Below are positions 23,534 through 33,263 of a stretch of 51,562 nt of DNA, one piece after another. A model generated the notes under the pieces. That model had not been told where the DNA came from. It ran no database searches and saw only the letters and a program-made list of their open reading frames with translations. The DNA comes from Gp7-AA6 sp036001245 (GTDB lineage: Bacteria > Acidobacteriota > Thermoanaerobaculia > UBA5066 > Gp7-AA6), in contig DASYUL010000047.1 of the NCBI GenBank assembly GCA_036001245.1, positions 1-51,562 of the forward strand, given 5' to 3'. A program made the position numbers and the translations under genes. The number at the start of each line of letters is the position of its first letter. The first letter of the stretch is position 1.

Positions 23534-24525
23534 CGGCGCGTCTCCTTCTGGCGCTCGAGGTTCTCGACGGCGCCGCGCAGATCTCCCTCCCGGTCGAACG
23601 GAAGGACGAGGACCCCCTCCTCCCCGACGACGATTGCCGCGTCGCGGACGCCGGGCGCGAGCACCGGTTTATCCGAGAGGATCAGGTTCCCCGCGCCGTC
23701 GGATGAGCCCTTGAGCTCGCGGACGGCCTTCCACGTGCCGACGTCACTCCACCCCGCGTCGAGCTCGACCGCCTTGACGCCCCGGGCGCGCTCGAGGACG
23801 GCGTAATCGATCGAGATCGCGGGAAGCGCCTCCCATGCGGCGCGTGCCCCCTCCGGATCGGAGGAAAGGCGGTCGCGATAGCGCTCGACGCCGGTCACGA
23901 GGTCGGCCGCCACGCGGCGCGCCTCGGCGAGGAATCGCGACGGGCGGAAGACGAAAATCCCGGCATTCCAGTAGTTCCGGCGCGAAGCAAAGAGCGACTG
24001 CGCCTGCAGAGCGTCCGGTTTCTCGACGAAACGTACGACATCCTGACCGTTTGTAGCCTCCGTGTCCGCGACTTCAAGATAACCGAAGTCGGTGTCGGGG
24101 CGGGTCGGCCGCACGCCCAGAACGACCACGGAGGCGGTCTCGCAGGCCCGCGCGGCGGCGGTCAGGGTGCGGCGAAAGGCGTCGGGGTCCCGGACGGCGT
24201 GGTCCGACGGGACGGCCGCGGTGACGGGGTCGCCGTCCTCCTGGAAGTCGAGCGCGGCCTTCAGGATCGCCGGGCCGGAGTTGCGGCGCGACGGCTCCAC
24301 CAGGATGCGCTCCGGGGCCAGGTCGGGTAGCTCCCGGGCGACGAGAGGGACGTGGCCCTCCGACGTGGCGACGAAGATCTCGTCGGCGATGGGCGCGACG
24401 CGCTCCCACGTGTCGGCGAGCAGGCTCCGATCGGACACGAGCGGGAGGAACTGTTTCGGCCGCGATGGAGTCGAGAGGGGCCAGAGACGGGTTCCGCCGC
24501 CTCCGGCGAGAAGCAGGACGCGCAT
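23530..24525 (-). CDS. manC: Mannose-1-phosphate guanylyltransferase
   Basis: 331 residues, the short single-domain form. AGGGGTRLWPLSTPSRPKQFLPL is the nucleotidyltransferase signature; PSDHAV, FGYLEV, RFVEKPDA (the FVEKP motif), NYWNAGIFVFR and SIDYAVLER follow the GDP-mannose pyrophosphorylase order. It makes GDP-mannose from GTP and mannose-1-phosphate for the glycosyltransferases. The C-terminal isomerase part seen in longer ManC is absent. It heads a moxR-DUF58-TgpA run, an unusual pairing. Confidence 0.93.
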   Translation of the reverse strand: MRVLLLAGGGGTRLWPLSTPSRPKQFLPLVSDRSLLADTWERVAPIADEIFVATSEGHVPLVARELPDLAPERILVEPSRRNSGPAILKAALDFQEDGDPVTAAVPSDHAVRDPDAFRRTLTAAARACETASVVVLGVRPTRPDTDFGYLEVADTEATNGQDVVRFVEKPDALQAQSLFASRRNYWNAGIFVFRPSRFLAEARRVAADLVTGVERYRDRLSSDPEGARAAWEALPAISIDYAVLERARGVKAVELDAGWSDVGTWKAVRELKGSSDGAGNLILSDKPVLAPGVRDAAIVVGEEGVLVLPFDREGDLRGAVENLERQKETRR

Positions 24526-24533
24526 TCGGGACG

Positions 24534-24563
24534 AGCTGTTAGCTGTCAGTTCTCAGCTCTCAG
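24534..24563. repeat. AGCTCTCAG word repeat between murB and manC
   Basis: AGCTGTTAGCTGTCAGTTCTCAGCTCTCAG: four copies of an AGCTSTCAG-like word. A shorter copy is at 30131-30151. Non-coding here. Confidence 0.75.
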
Positions 24564-24568
24564 GTTCT

Positions 24569-25465
24569 TCATTCCCACGTGAGCCCCAGGAACTCCACCT
24601 CGGGAGAAAGGGTAACGCCGAATTTGTCGCGGACCGAGTCGCGCATGAGCCGCATGAGCTCGATGACGTCGCCGGCGCGGGCGGCTCCCGAGTTGACGAT
24701 CACGTTCGCGTGCCGGGTCGAGATGGAGGCGCCCCCGCGGCGCTCCCCTTTCAGACCGCACGCCTCGATCAAGCGGCCGGCGAAGTCGCCCGGCGGGTTC
24801 TTGAAGATGCTTCCGGCGTTCGGCTCTCCCGGCAGCGCGCCGCGGCGCTTGTCGGAGACGACCCGGGTCCTCTGCTCGATCTCTTCGCGCGAAGCCGGCG
24901 TGAGATTCAGGGTCGCTTCGGCGACGATTTCCCCGGTCTCGCAAAGCTTCGTCCAGCGATAGCCGTGCTCGATCTCGGCGGCGGTCGCTTCGCGGCGAGC
25001 GCCGTTGCGCGCGACCAGCCGGACCGTCTCGAGGACGTCGAAGATCTCGCCCCCGTAGGCGCCGGCATTGATCCGGATCGCTCCCCCGATCGACGAGGGG
25101 ATCCCGGAGATCGACTCGAGCCCCGACAGACCCGCGCGCGCGGCGGCCGCGCACGCGCCTCCGAGCGCCGCTCCGCCCCCCGCGACGAGGCGAGTGCCGT
25201 CGACGCGCAATCGCACGAAGTCGCCTTCGAGACGAACGACCCAGCCGCGAAAGCCCTCGTCGGCGGCGAGAACGTTCGAGCCCATGCCCAGAAGCACGAG
25301 GGGCTCACCGGCCTCCGCCGCCGATTTCAGAACATGCGCGAGACCTTCCCCGGTCCGGACCCGGCACAACCTGCGCGCCGGTCCGCCGATGCGCAGGGTC
25401 GTGTGGCGCGAGAGCGGCTCGTCGGCGAGCACGACACCGTCGCGCTCCGCGAGATCGGCGCTCAT
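24569..25465 (-). CDS. murB: UDP-N-acetylenolpyruvoylglucosamine reductase
   Basis: 298 residues, short type II MurB. FAD-binding motifs LLGMGSNVLAADEGFRGWVV and SGIPSSIGGAIRINAGAYGGEIFDVL; catalytic Ser in NAGSIFKNPPGDFAGRLIE. It completes UDP-MurNAc synthesis in peptidoglycan building. The ATG overlaps the pgpA stop (ATGA). It stands away from a full dcw cluster. Confidence 0.96.
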   Translation of the reverse strand: MSADLAERDGVVLADEPLSRHTTLRIGGPARRLCRVRTGEGLAHVLKSAAEAGEPLVLLGMGSNVLAADEGFRGWVVRLEGDFVRLRVDGTRLVAGGGAALGGACAAAARAGLSGLESISGIPSSIGGAIRINAGAYGGEIFDVLETVRLVARNGARREATAAEIEHGYRWTKLCETGEIVAEATLNLTPASREEIEQRTRVVSDKRRGALPGEPNAGSIFKNPPGDFAGRLIEACGLKGERRGGASISTRHANVIVNSGAARAGDVIELMRLMRDSVRDKFGVTLSPEVEFLGLTWE

Positions 25466-26031
25466 GCCGCTCGCGCCAGGAACCCGGCGATCGCCGCCGT
25501 CGCGGCGGCTGCGAGGACTCCGGCGGCCACGTCGTCGACGACGATTCCCCAACCTCCCGGCAGGTCCTGCCACCCGCGGATCGGTCCGGGCTTCCAGACG
25601 TCGAAGAGCCGAAAGGCGAGGAACGAGGCGCCCCAGGCCGCCGCAGCGGCGCTCGGGGAGGGATAGGCGAAGAGCGGAACGACGGCCGAGGCGATCAGCT
25701 GACCCGCGATCTCGTCGAGGACGATGCAGCCCGGGTCGCTTCCTCCGAGCGCCTCCGCCACCCGGCCGGTCAGGGGAACTCCCGCGGCCGCGAGGATCAG
25801 CCCGGACGTCAAGAGTCCCACCCCCGCGACAACACTGGTCATGTGAGAAGAGAAAGCAGCCACGGCGATCCAGGCGGCCGCCAGAGCCAGGGCGGAGCCG
25901 GCGGTGCCCGGCGCGATCGGTGCAAAGCCGACGCCGAAGCCCGTCGCGAAGATGGTCGCGATCGGCCGCTCGCGCATCGCGCGGACGATGTTGACCCGCG
26001 GCGGGGCGGCGACCGGTGACTTCGTTTTCAT
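25462..26031 (-). CDS. pgpA: Phosphatidylglycerophosphatase A
   Basis: 189 residues. FGVGFAPIAPGTAGSALALA near the start and DPGCIVLDEIAGQLIAS plus WGIVVDDVAAG near the end are the PgpA signatures. The protein has three or four membrane segments and removes phosphate from phosphatidylglycerophosphate to give phosphatidylglycerol. It is divergent from recA, with 125 bp between. Confidence 0.95.
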   Translation of the reverse strand: MKTKSPVAAPPRVNIVRAMRERPIATIFATGFGVGFAPIAPGTAGSALALAAAWIAVAAFSSHMTSVVAGVGLLTSGLILAAAGVPLTGRVAEALGGSDPGCIVLDEIAGQLIASAVVPLFAYPSPSAAAAAWGASFLAFRLFDVWKPGPIRGWQDLPGGWGIVVDDVAAGVLAAAATAAIAGFLARAA

Positions 26032-26104
26032 CGGATTCGAAAGGCGCTCCCGTGGAAGGCCCGCGGCCGGTCGATCACGGCGCCGTCCGCGTTTTTCCGG
26101 AGTC

Positions 26105-26110
26105 TATAAT
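26105..26110 (+). promoter_or_regulatory. Consensus -10 box of the recA promoter
   Basis: TATAAT, 46 nt before the recA ATG. No good -35 box is seen 16-18 nt upstream and no recognisable LexA operator was found, although this phylum's LexA site is not one I can recognise with certainty. Confidence 0.6.
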
Positions 26111-26156
26111 CGCGCAACTTCCACGGAGACGAGACCCCGGTGTGAAAGGTGACCAG

Positions 26157-27242
26157 ATGTCCAGTGTGAAACCGAACGAGAAATGGCGCGCCGTCGAGAC
26201 GGCGCTGACGCAGATCGAACGGCAGTTCGGCAAGGGCTCCATCATGCGCCTGGGCGACCGCCCCGAGGTGCCGATCGCGGTCATCCCGACCGGCTCCCTC
26301 GCGGTGGACGCGGCGCTCGGCGTCGGCGGGATCCCGCGCGGGCGGGTCGTCGAGATCTTCGGGCCGGAATCCTCCGGCAAGACGACGCTGTCGCTCCAGA
26401 TCATCGGCCAGGCTCAGAAGACCGGCGGGCTCGCCGGGTTCATCGACGCCGAGCACGCGCTCGACGCGGAGTACGCGAAGAAGCTCGGAGTCGACACGGA
26501 CAACCTGCTCGTCTCGCAGCCCGACAACGGCGAGCAGGCACTCGAGATCGCAGAGATGCTGATCCGCTCCGGGGCGCTGGACGTGATCGTCATCGACTCG
26601 GTCGCGGCGCTCGTTCCCAAGGCCGAGATCGAAGGCGAGATGGGCGAGGCGCAGATGGGACTTCAGGCGCGCCTCATGTCGCAGGCGCTGCGAAAGTTGA
26701 CGGCGATCGTATCCAAGTCGCGGACGAGCCTCATCTTCATCAACCAGATTCGCGAGAAAATCGGCGTCATGTTCGGCAACCCGGAGACGACGACCGGCGG
26801 CCGCGCACTGAAGTTCTACTCCTCGATCCGGATCGACATCCGCCGCATCGCTTCCTTGAAGGATGGCGACGTGGTCGTCGGCTCTCGCACGAAGGTGAAG
26901 GTCGTCAAGAACAAAGTGGCCTCCCCCTTCCGGCAGGCGGAGTTCGACATCAACTACGGCGAAGGGATCTCCCGCGGCGGTGAGTTGATCGACCTCGGGC
27001 TCGAGTCGAAGATCGTCGAGAAGTCCGGCGCGTGGATCTCCTACGGGGACCTGCGGCTTGGGCAGGGACGCGAGAACGCGAAGCAGTTCCTGAAGGAAAA
27101 CCCGGAGGTCGCCAACGAGATCGAGGCGAAGCTCCGCAAGACGCTGGGGCTCACGCCGGCCGAACTTCCGGCGAAGCCGGCGCCGGCCTCCGTGGTCGCC
27201 GAGGCGCCGCGCGAGAAAGAGAAAGCGCGTCGGACGATCTAA
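26157..27242 (+). CDS. recA: Recombinase RecA
   Basis: 361 residues. Walker A is GPESSGKTT (residues 69-77), followed by FIDAEHALD, VIVIDSVAALVPKAEIEGEMGE and the DNA-binding loop LRKLTAIVSKSRTSLIFINQIREKIGVMFGNPETTTGGRALKFY. It coats single-stranded DNA for homologous recombination and the SOS response. The ATG at 26157 gives the usual N-terminus (NEKWRAVETALTQIERQFGKGSIMRLG). The C-terminal tail is acidic/basic and short (PREKEKARRTI). Confidence 0.99.
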   Translation: MSSVKPNEKWRAVETALTQIERQFGKGSIMRLGDRPEVPIAVIPTGSLAVDAALGVGGIPRGRVVEIFGPESSGKTTLSLQIIGQAQKTGGLAGFIDAEHALDAEYAKKLGVDTDNLLVSQPDNGEQALEIAEMLIRSGALDVIVIDSVAALVPKAEIEGEMGEAQMGLQARLMSQALRKLTAIVSKSRTSLIFINQIREKIGVMFGNPETTTGGRALKFYSSIRIDIRRIASLKDGDVVVGSRTKVKVVKNKVASPFRQAEFDINYGEGISRGGELIDLGLESKIVEKSGAWISYGDLRLGQGRENAKQFLKENPEVANEIEAKLRKTLGLTPAELPAKPAPASVVAEAPREKEKARRTI

Positions 27243-27262
27243 GCGGGAGACCTTGCGGCCTC
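27243..27262 (+). terminator. Weak hairpin after recA
   Basis: GGGAGACC-TTGC-GGCCTCCC right after the recA stop pairs over 8 bp with one A-C mismatch. There is no T-run, so at most it is a Rho-linked or weak terminator. Confidence 0.35.
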
Positions 27263-27336
27263 CCGGTCCGCCCGGGGGGCGCACGGGAACAACTCCCGCG
27301 GCGGCGCCGTTTTCGGGATCCGATGAGACGGTTTTG

Positions 27337-30126
27337 ATGAGAGGGCAGCGACACGCCCGCACGATCGCGGGCGTTTTTCTTTTTCTCGCGACTCCGCTCG
27401 GCCTGTCTGCGGCGGAGCGGCTGACGGTCGCGGCGGAGCGATCGGACGGAACGTGCCCGGCCGGGGTTCCGCTCGGCATCGTGCAGGTGCCGGCAAAGCA
27501 GGATCTGCCGGCATCGCTCGAACACTGCCTGGTCCTCTTCGAGGTGGGCGACCTCTCCGAATCCGCCGTCCTCGGGGACGTCTCCCGCCTCGCGCGAACC
27601 GCGGGCGCCGCCGCCGTCGTGATCGACTTTACCCGCTTCTCCCAGACGCCCGACGCCTCAGTGCGCGCCCGGCTTCCGTTCGCGATCAAGCAGCTGTCCT
27701 CCGCGGCCCGTGCCGCGTCGCCGGCGGCGCGGGTCGCCCTCGATTTCTCCCGCGGTCCGGGCGAGCCGTTCTCGCTCGATCTCGAGCTCGGCGCGTACTT
27801 CGACGCGCTCGCGGCGTTCGCCGGGCGCACGCCGGCGTCGTTCTCCGAGGAGGGGAAAGAGCGCTGGCTCTTTCTCCTTCGGACACCGGGGCGCAACGCC
27901 GCGGGCGAGATCGTGCAGGCCGTCGCGTCGGCGGACTCGCTGCCGCAGCTCGTCGGAATCTTCTCGACGCCGGAACGAGCGATCGACGATCTCGACTGGG
28001 AGTCGCTGCGACGGCTTCAGCGGTACTGGACCGCCGACGTTTCGCGGGATCCGACCGCGACGACGGCGACGCGCGCGGACGGGACGCGGTTCTCCGTCCT
28101 GCGTTTCTTCGACGCGAAGAGGTTCACGCCGATCCTCTTTCTCGCCGAGGACGCTGCCGGCCGCGCCACGATCGACCTCTCCGGCGGCACCTACGCGAAG
28201 GCGTCCGTCGAGAACCTCGCTTCCGGCGCGACGCGGGACTTCGAGCTCCGCGGCGCGAAGACGCTGGAGCTCGATCTGTCGCGCGGCCCGCTTGCCGTAG
28301 TGCTCGAGCCGGCGAAGCGGCCCGATACGCGCACGGCCGTCGAGGTCGGCGCCGCGCGCGGCCTGACCGCCGACGAGATTATCGCGCGCGAACGGGCGTG
28401 GGACGCCGGCCAGCGCGAGAAGGTGTCTTCCTTCGTCGCGAACATGGAGGCGTCGCTGCGGTTCCGCGTCGCCGAGGTCAACGAGACGTTCGACCTCACG
28501 ATCCGGGGTCCGTTCTTCTTCCGCCGGGGCGAGTCGGCGGACTGGGTCTGGCAGGCGTTCTATCTGAACGGCGTCAAGTGGAAGGGAAAGACGCTCCCGA
28601 AGATCCCGATCCTGCAACCGGAGAAGGTGACGACGCTTCCTCTCGACATCCGCCTGACCGAGGACTATCGCTACGAGCTCGCCGGCGCATCGCAGGTCGA
28701 CGGCCGGCCGGCGTATGAGATCAACTTCACGCCGAGGGAAACGGTGGGAGATCGGCCCGCGTACCGGGGCCGCGTCTGGATCGACACGCAGACCTTCGCG
28801 CTCCTGCGCCGGGACTCGGTCCAGTTGAACCTGAAGGGCGAGACGCTGTCGAACGTCCAGACCGAGATCTACCGGCCGGTCCCGGGCCATCCCGACGTCT
28901 TCCTCCCGCTCGAGATCAAGGGCCAGCAGGTCTTCTCGACGGCCGGCCGCACGACCGCGATCGAGCGCGACGTGAAAATGCACGACGTCGAGATCAACCC
29001 GCCCACGTTCGAGGAGCGCCGGAAGGCGGCCTATGCCTCGGAGCTCCAGATGATCCGGGACACCGAACACGGCATGCGCTACCTCGTGCCGGATCCGGCG
29101 CATCCGGGTTCCCGCGTCGTCGAAGAGAAGATCTCGAAGAAGAGCACGTTCGGGATCGCCGGGGCCTTCTACGACGACTCCCTTGACTTCCCGATACCGC
29201 TGCTCGGACTCCAGCACTTCAACTTCGACCTCTGGGGCCGGGGCAAGCAGCTCTCGATCTTCTTCGGGGGCGCGCTCCTGACCGCCAACTACACCGACCC
29301 GTCGCTCGGCGGCGGACGTTTCGACCTGGGGGCGGACCTCTTCGCGGTCGCTTTCCCGTTCGGGGACGTGGCGTACCGGAACGGCAAGGAGGTCCTGGAG
29401 GAGAAGGTCAAGCACCTGCCCGCCGTCTTCCAGGTGAACGTCGGGCGGCCGATCGGCCCGTATTTGAAGACGTCGCTCGGCCTCTTCACGCGATGGGACA
29501 ACTTCCAGCGCGATCCCGATACGGGCCCCGGCTTCGTCACGCCGGTCGACACGTTCACCGACGGCGCCGAGCTGCGGCTCGTGGGCAACTACAAGGGCTT
29601 CAACGCAACGGCGATCGGCGGCTACTACAGGCGGCGCGACTGGGAGCCCTGGGGCAATCCGGCGACCTCTGAGTTCGATCCGAGCCACCGCGACTACGTG
29701 AAGTATCAGCTCTCGCTCACGAAGGACCAGTACTTCCCGGGATTCCGCAAGCTCCACGTCGGGCTGACGTATCTCGACGGACAGGACCTCGACCGGTTCT
29801 CGAAGTACGAGTTCGGCGCGTTTTCCGGCGCGCCGATCCACGGTTTCAAGAGCGGCAGCGTGAAGACGCACACGGCTCTCCTCGGCAGCGTCTCCTACGG
29901 TCTGAACATCGAGGACATCATCCGGTTCGAGGCGATCTTCGACCAGGCGATCGTGCGCGACCGGCAGTCCGGCTTCGACGACACCTATTTCGCCGGCGCC
30001 GGGCTCCTCGGCTCGCTCAACGGGCCCTGGCAGAACTCGCTCCTGCGTTTCGAGCTCGGCGTCCCCGTCGTCAGCCACGGCGTGAAGGGCTTCGTCGTCA
30101 ACGTGATCCTGTTGAAGCTGTTCTGA
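27337..30126 (+). CDS. Large outer-membrane beta-barrel protein with LolA-like middle region
   Basis: 929 residues. N-terminal signal peptide (RTIAGVFLFLATPLGLSAAE). Residues about 30-330 form a soluble domain I do not recognise, ending in a beta-sandwich-like segment (ATIDLSGGTYAKASVENLASG). About residues 365-560 resemble a LolA/outer-membrane-lipoprotein-sorting fold (RAWDAGQREKVSSFVANMEASLRFR, then VWIDTQTFALLRRDSVQLNLKGE). The last ~300 residues alternate as beta-strands and end in VNVILLKLF, a C-terminal aromatic that signals insertion by the BAM complex. The role is unknown. The chosen ATG follows a weak ribosome site. Confidence 0.82.
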   Translation: MRGQRHARTIAGVFLFLATPLGLSAAERLTVAAERSDGTCPAGVPLGIVQVPAKQDLPASLEHCLVLFEVGDLSESAVLGDVSRLARTAGAAAVVIDFTRFSQTPDASVRARLPFAIKQLSSAARAASPAARVALDFSRGPGEPFSLDLELGAYFDALAAFAGRTPASFSEEGKERWLFLLRTPGRNAAGEIVQAVASADSLPQLVGIFSTPERAIDDLDWESLRRLQRYWTADVSRDPTATTATRADGTRFSVLRFFDAKRFTPILFLAEDAAGRATIDLSGGTYAKASVENLASGATRDFELRGAKTLELDLSRGPLAVVLEPAKRPDTRTAVEVGAARGLTADEIIARERAWDAGQREKVSSFVANMEASLRFRVAEVNETFDLTIRGPFFFRRGESADWVWQAFYLNGVKWKGKTLPKIPILQPEKVTTLPLDIRLTEDYRYELAGASQVDGRPAYEINFTPRETVGDRPAYRGRVWIDTQTFALLRRDSVQLNLKGETLSNVQTEIYRPVPGHPDVFLPLEIKGQQVFSTAGRTTAIERDVKMHDVEINPPTFEERRKAAYASELQMIRDTEHGMRYLVPDPAHPGSRVVEEKISKKSTFGIAGAFYDDSLDFPIPLLGLQHFNFDLWGRGKQLSIFFGGALLTANYTDPSLGGGRFDLGADLFAVAFPFGDVAYRNGKEVLEEKVKHLPAVFQVNVGRPIGPYLKTSLGLFTRWDNFQRDPDTGPGFVTPVDTFTDGAELRLVGNYKGFNATAIGGYYRRRDWEPWGNPATSEFDPSHRDYVKYQLSLTKDQYFPGFRKLHVGLTYLDGQDLDRFSKYEFGAFSGAPIHGFKSGSVKTHTALLGSVSYGLNIEDIIRFEAIFDQAIVRDRQSGFDDTYFAGAGLLGSLNGPWQNSLLRFELGVPVVSHGVKGFVVNVILLKLF

Positions 30127-30130
30127 AGGG

Positions 30131-30151
30131 AGCTCTCAGCTCTCAGCTTTC
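30131..30151. repeat. AGCTCTCAG word repeat forming the end of tusA
   Basis: AGCTCTCAGCTCTCAGC. On the minus strand it reads GCTGAGAGCTGA, which supplies the last codons (AES) and the stop of tusA. Same family as 24534-24563. Confidence 0.75.
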
Positions 30152-30369
30152 TTCACACGAAACGAAAAGACATTGCCGTGATGGTCCATCGAGAGCAGCT
30201 CGTGTCCCCCTTCCCCGCAAAAGACTTTCACGTCCTCCACGGCTGCCGGGTCGGTGGCGAGGAGAAGCGCGACGGTCCCCGCCGGCGCGCGACGAAACGC
30301 TCGCGCGAGTCGCAGGATGGGCAAGGGGCAGAGCAGCCCGCGCGCGTCGACTTCGAGATCCGTTTCCAC
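30136..30369 (-). CDS. tusA: TusA-like sulfur-carrier protein
   Basis: 77 residues. The family motif is LEVDARGLLCPLPILRLARAF, with the conserved Cys in CPLP (a C-P-x-P site), followed by GTVALLLATDPAAVEDVKVFC and a C-terminal beta-strand. TusA proteins hand on sulfur as a persulfide, for example in tRNA thiolation. Extra cysteine FCGEGGHELL matches the group. The start is GTG. The final residues KAES and stop come from a repeat. It is divergent from purH with 24 bp between. Confidence 0.88.
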   Translation of the reverse strand: METDLEVDARGLLCPLPILRLARAFRRAPAGTVALLLATDPAAVEDVKVFCGEGGHELLSMDHHGNVFSFRVKKAES

Positions 30370-30379
30370 CGGCGATAGC

Positions 30380-30385
30380 TATACT
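30380..30385 (+). promoter_or_regulatory. -10 box 8 nt before the purH start codon
   Basis: TATACT, then 8 nt, then the purH ATG at 30394. This spacing places the transcript start on or next to the start codon, so purH mRNA may be leaderless. The surrounding ATAGCTATACT is nearly palindromic and might also serve the divergent tusA. Confidence 0.5.
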
Positions 30386-30393
30386 CCTCCCCG

Positions 30394-31971
<1,578 letters not shown>

Positions 31972-32020
31972 GAGACGGCGCTCTGAATAACCGCCCGTTC
32001 GTCGTTGTTGTGACCGCTTC

Positions 32021-32719
32021 GTGAAGCGAATTCTCGTCGGCCTGGCGCTCGCCGCGGCGTTCGTCCCGTCGGCGCTGGCGCAGAAGCCCGCTCCCACGTC
32101 GGCGCCCTCGGCTCCGGCCACCCCCCGTCCCGCGACGGTTCCCGCGGACGCGTCGGCCGCGCTCGACCGGGCAATGGCGCTCTACTCCGACGACGCGGCG
32201 CATACGGCGCCCTTCGTGCAGATCTACACCCCTTCAGGATTCGCGACGGCGCGGCGGGAATCCGGAACCGTTTCGATCCAGGCGCCGCAGCGTGTTCGCT
32301 TCGACTACACGGCGCCCGAGAAGAAAGTCTTCACGTACGACTCGGGTGAGGGGCGATTCTTCTCTCCCGACGACAAGCAACTGACCGTGCGGCGGCTCTC
32401 CGAGGGCGAGAAGGCCCGGCTCCCGATCGTCTTTCTCACTCGGCCCGCGGATCTCGGCCGGCAGTACGAGATCTCCGTCGACCCCGCCGAGGCCACCGGC
32501 GCGACGCGGATCTTGCTGACGCCGCGCGTGGCCAGACCCGAGCTCGCGTGGCTGCGGCTCGCGATCGACAAAGACGGCACCGTTCGCGAGCTCTCCTATC
32601 AGGACTCCGCGGGGAACAAGACCGAGTTCCGCTTCGAAGCGTGGCAACGCGGCAAGGTCCGACCGGCCGCGGACTTCCGGATCACCGGCCCGCCGGGGAC
32701 GCGGATCGTGGAGAACTGA
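32021..32719 (+). CDS. lolA: LolA-type outer-membrane lipoprotein carrier
   Basis: 232 residues. The signal peptide is MKRILVGLALAAAFVPSALA. The mature part has the LolA beta-barrel pattern: FVQIYTPSGFATARRESGTVSIQAPQRVRFDYTAPE, KVFTYDSGEGRFFSPDDKQL, then LRLAIDKDGTVRELSYQDSAGNKTEFRF. LolA ferries lipoproteins across the periplasm. A proline/alanine-rich stretch (about 22-45) sits between signal and domain. The start is GTG. Confidence 0.88.
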   Translation: MKRILVGLALAAAFVPSALAQKPAPTSAPSAPATPRPATVPADASAALDRAMALYSDDAAHTAPFVQIYTPSGFATARRESGTVSIQAPQRVRFDYTAPEKKVFTYDSGEGRFFSPDDKQLTVRRLSEGEKARLPIVFLTRPADLGRQYEISVDPAEATGATRILLTPRVARPELAWLRLAIDKDGTVRELSYQDSAGNKTEFRFEAWQRGKVRPAADFRITGPPGTRIVEN

Positions 32720-32752
32720 CAGAGGCAATCGCCCGGGATGACAGGGGGAAAG

Positions 32753-32758
32753 TAGAAT
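32753..32758 (+). promoter_or_regulatory. -10 box 7 nt before the yajQ start codon
   Basis: TAGAAT, then seven C-rich bases, then GTG at 32766. This spacing suggests leaderless transcription. A degraded copy of the CGGGATGACAG repeat ends just upstream (about 32733-32743). Confidence 0.5.
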
Positions 32759-32765
32759 CCCCCCC

Positions 32766-33263
32766 GTGCCCCAGGACTTCTCCTTCGACGTCGTGAGCAA
32801 GGTCGACCTGCAGGAGGTCGCCAACGCCGTCGCCCAGGCCTCCAAGGAGATCGCGACCCGCTTCGACTTCCGCGGCAGCGCCTCGAAGATCGAGCTTTCC
32901 GACAAGGAGCTCGAGGTCGGGCTCGTCTCCGATGACGAGCACAAGTTGAAGTCCGTGATCGACATCCTGGAGACGAAGCTCGTTCGACGCGGCGTCGCGG
33001 TGAAGGCGCTCGACTATGGGAAGGTCGAGCCGGCGGCGGGCGGAACGGTCCGCCAGGTCGCGAAGATCCAGCAGGGCATCCCGTCGGAGAAGGCCAAGGA
33101 GATCGTGAAGGCCATCAAGGACCGCAAGCTGAAAGTCCAGGCTTCCATCCAGGCCGACCAGGTCCGCGTCGCGGGACGCAGCAAAGACGACCTCCAGACG
33201 GCGATGGCGATCGTGCGGGAAGGCGACTTCGGCCTGCCGCTCCAGTTCACCAACTACCGATGA
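32766..33263 (+). CDS. yajQ: YajQ-family protein (cyclic di-GMP-binding)
   Basis: 165 residues. Opens QDFSFDVVSKVDLQEVANAVAQASKEI and has TRFDFRGSASKIE, LLSDKELEVGL-like and KVQASIQADQVRVAGRSKDDLQ, closing FGLPLQFTNYR, which is the YajQ pattern throughout (RFDFRG and QFTNYR are the ends). Members bind cyclic di-GMP or RNA and may modulate transcription. The stop overlaps the next gene as ATGA. Confidence 0.96.
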   Translation: MPQDFSFDVVSKVDLQEVANAVAQASKEIATRFDFRGSASKIELSDKELEVGLVSDDEHKLKSVIDILETKLVRRGVAVKALDYGKVEPAAGGTVRQVAKIQQGIPSEKAKEIVKAIKDRKLKVQASIQADQVRVAGRSKDDLQTAMAIVREGDFGLPLQFTNYR

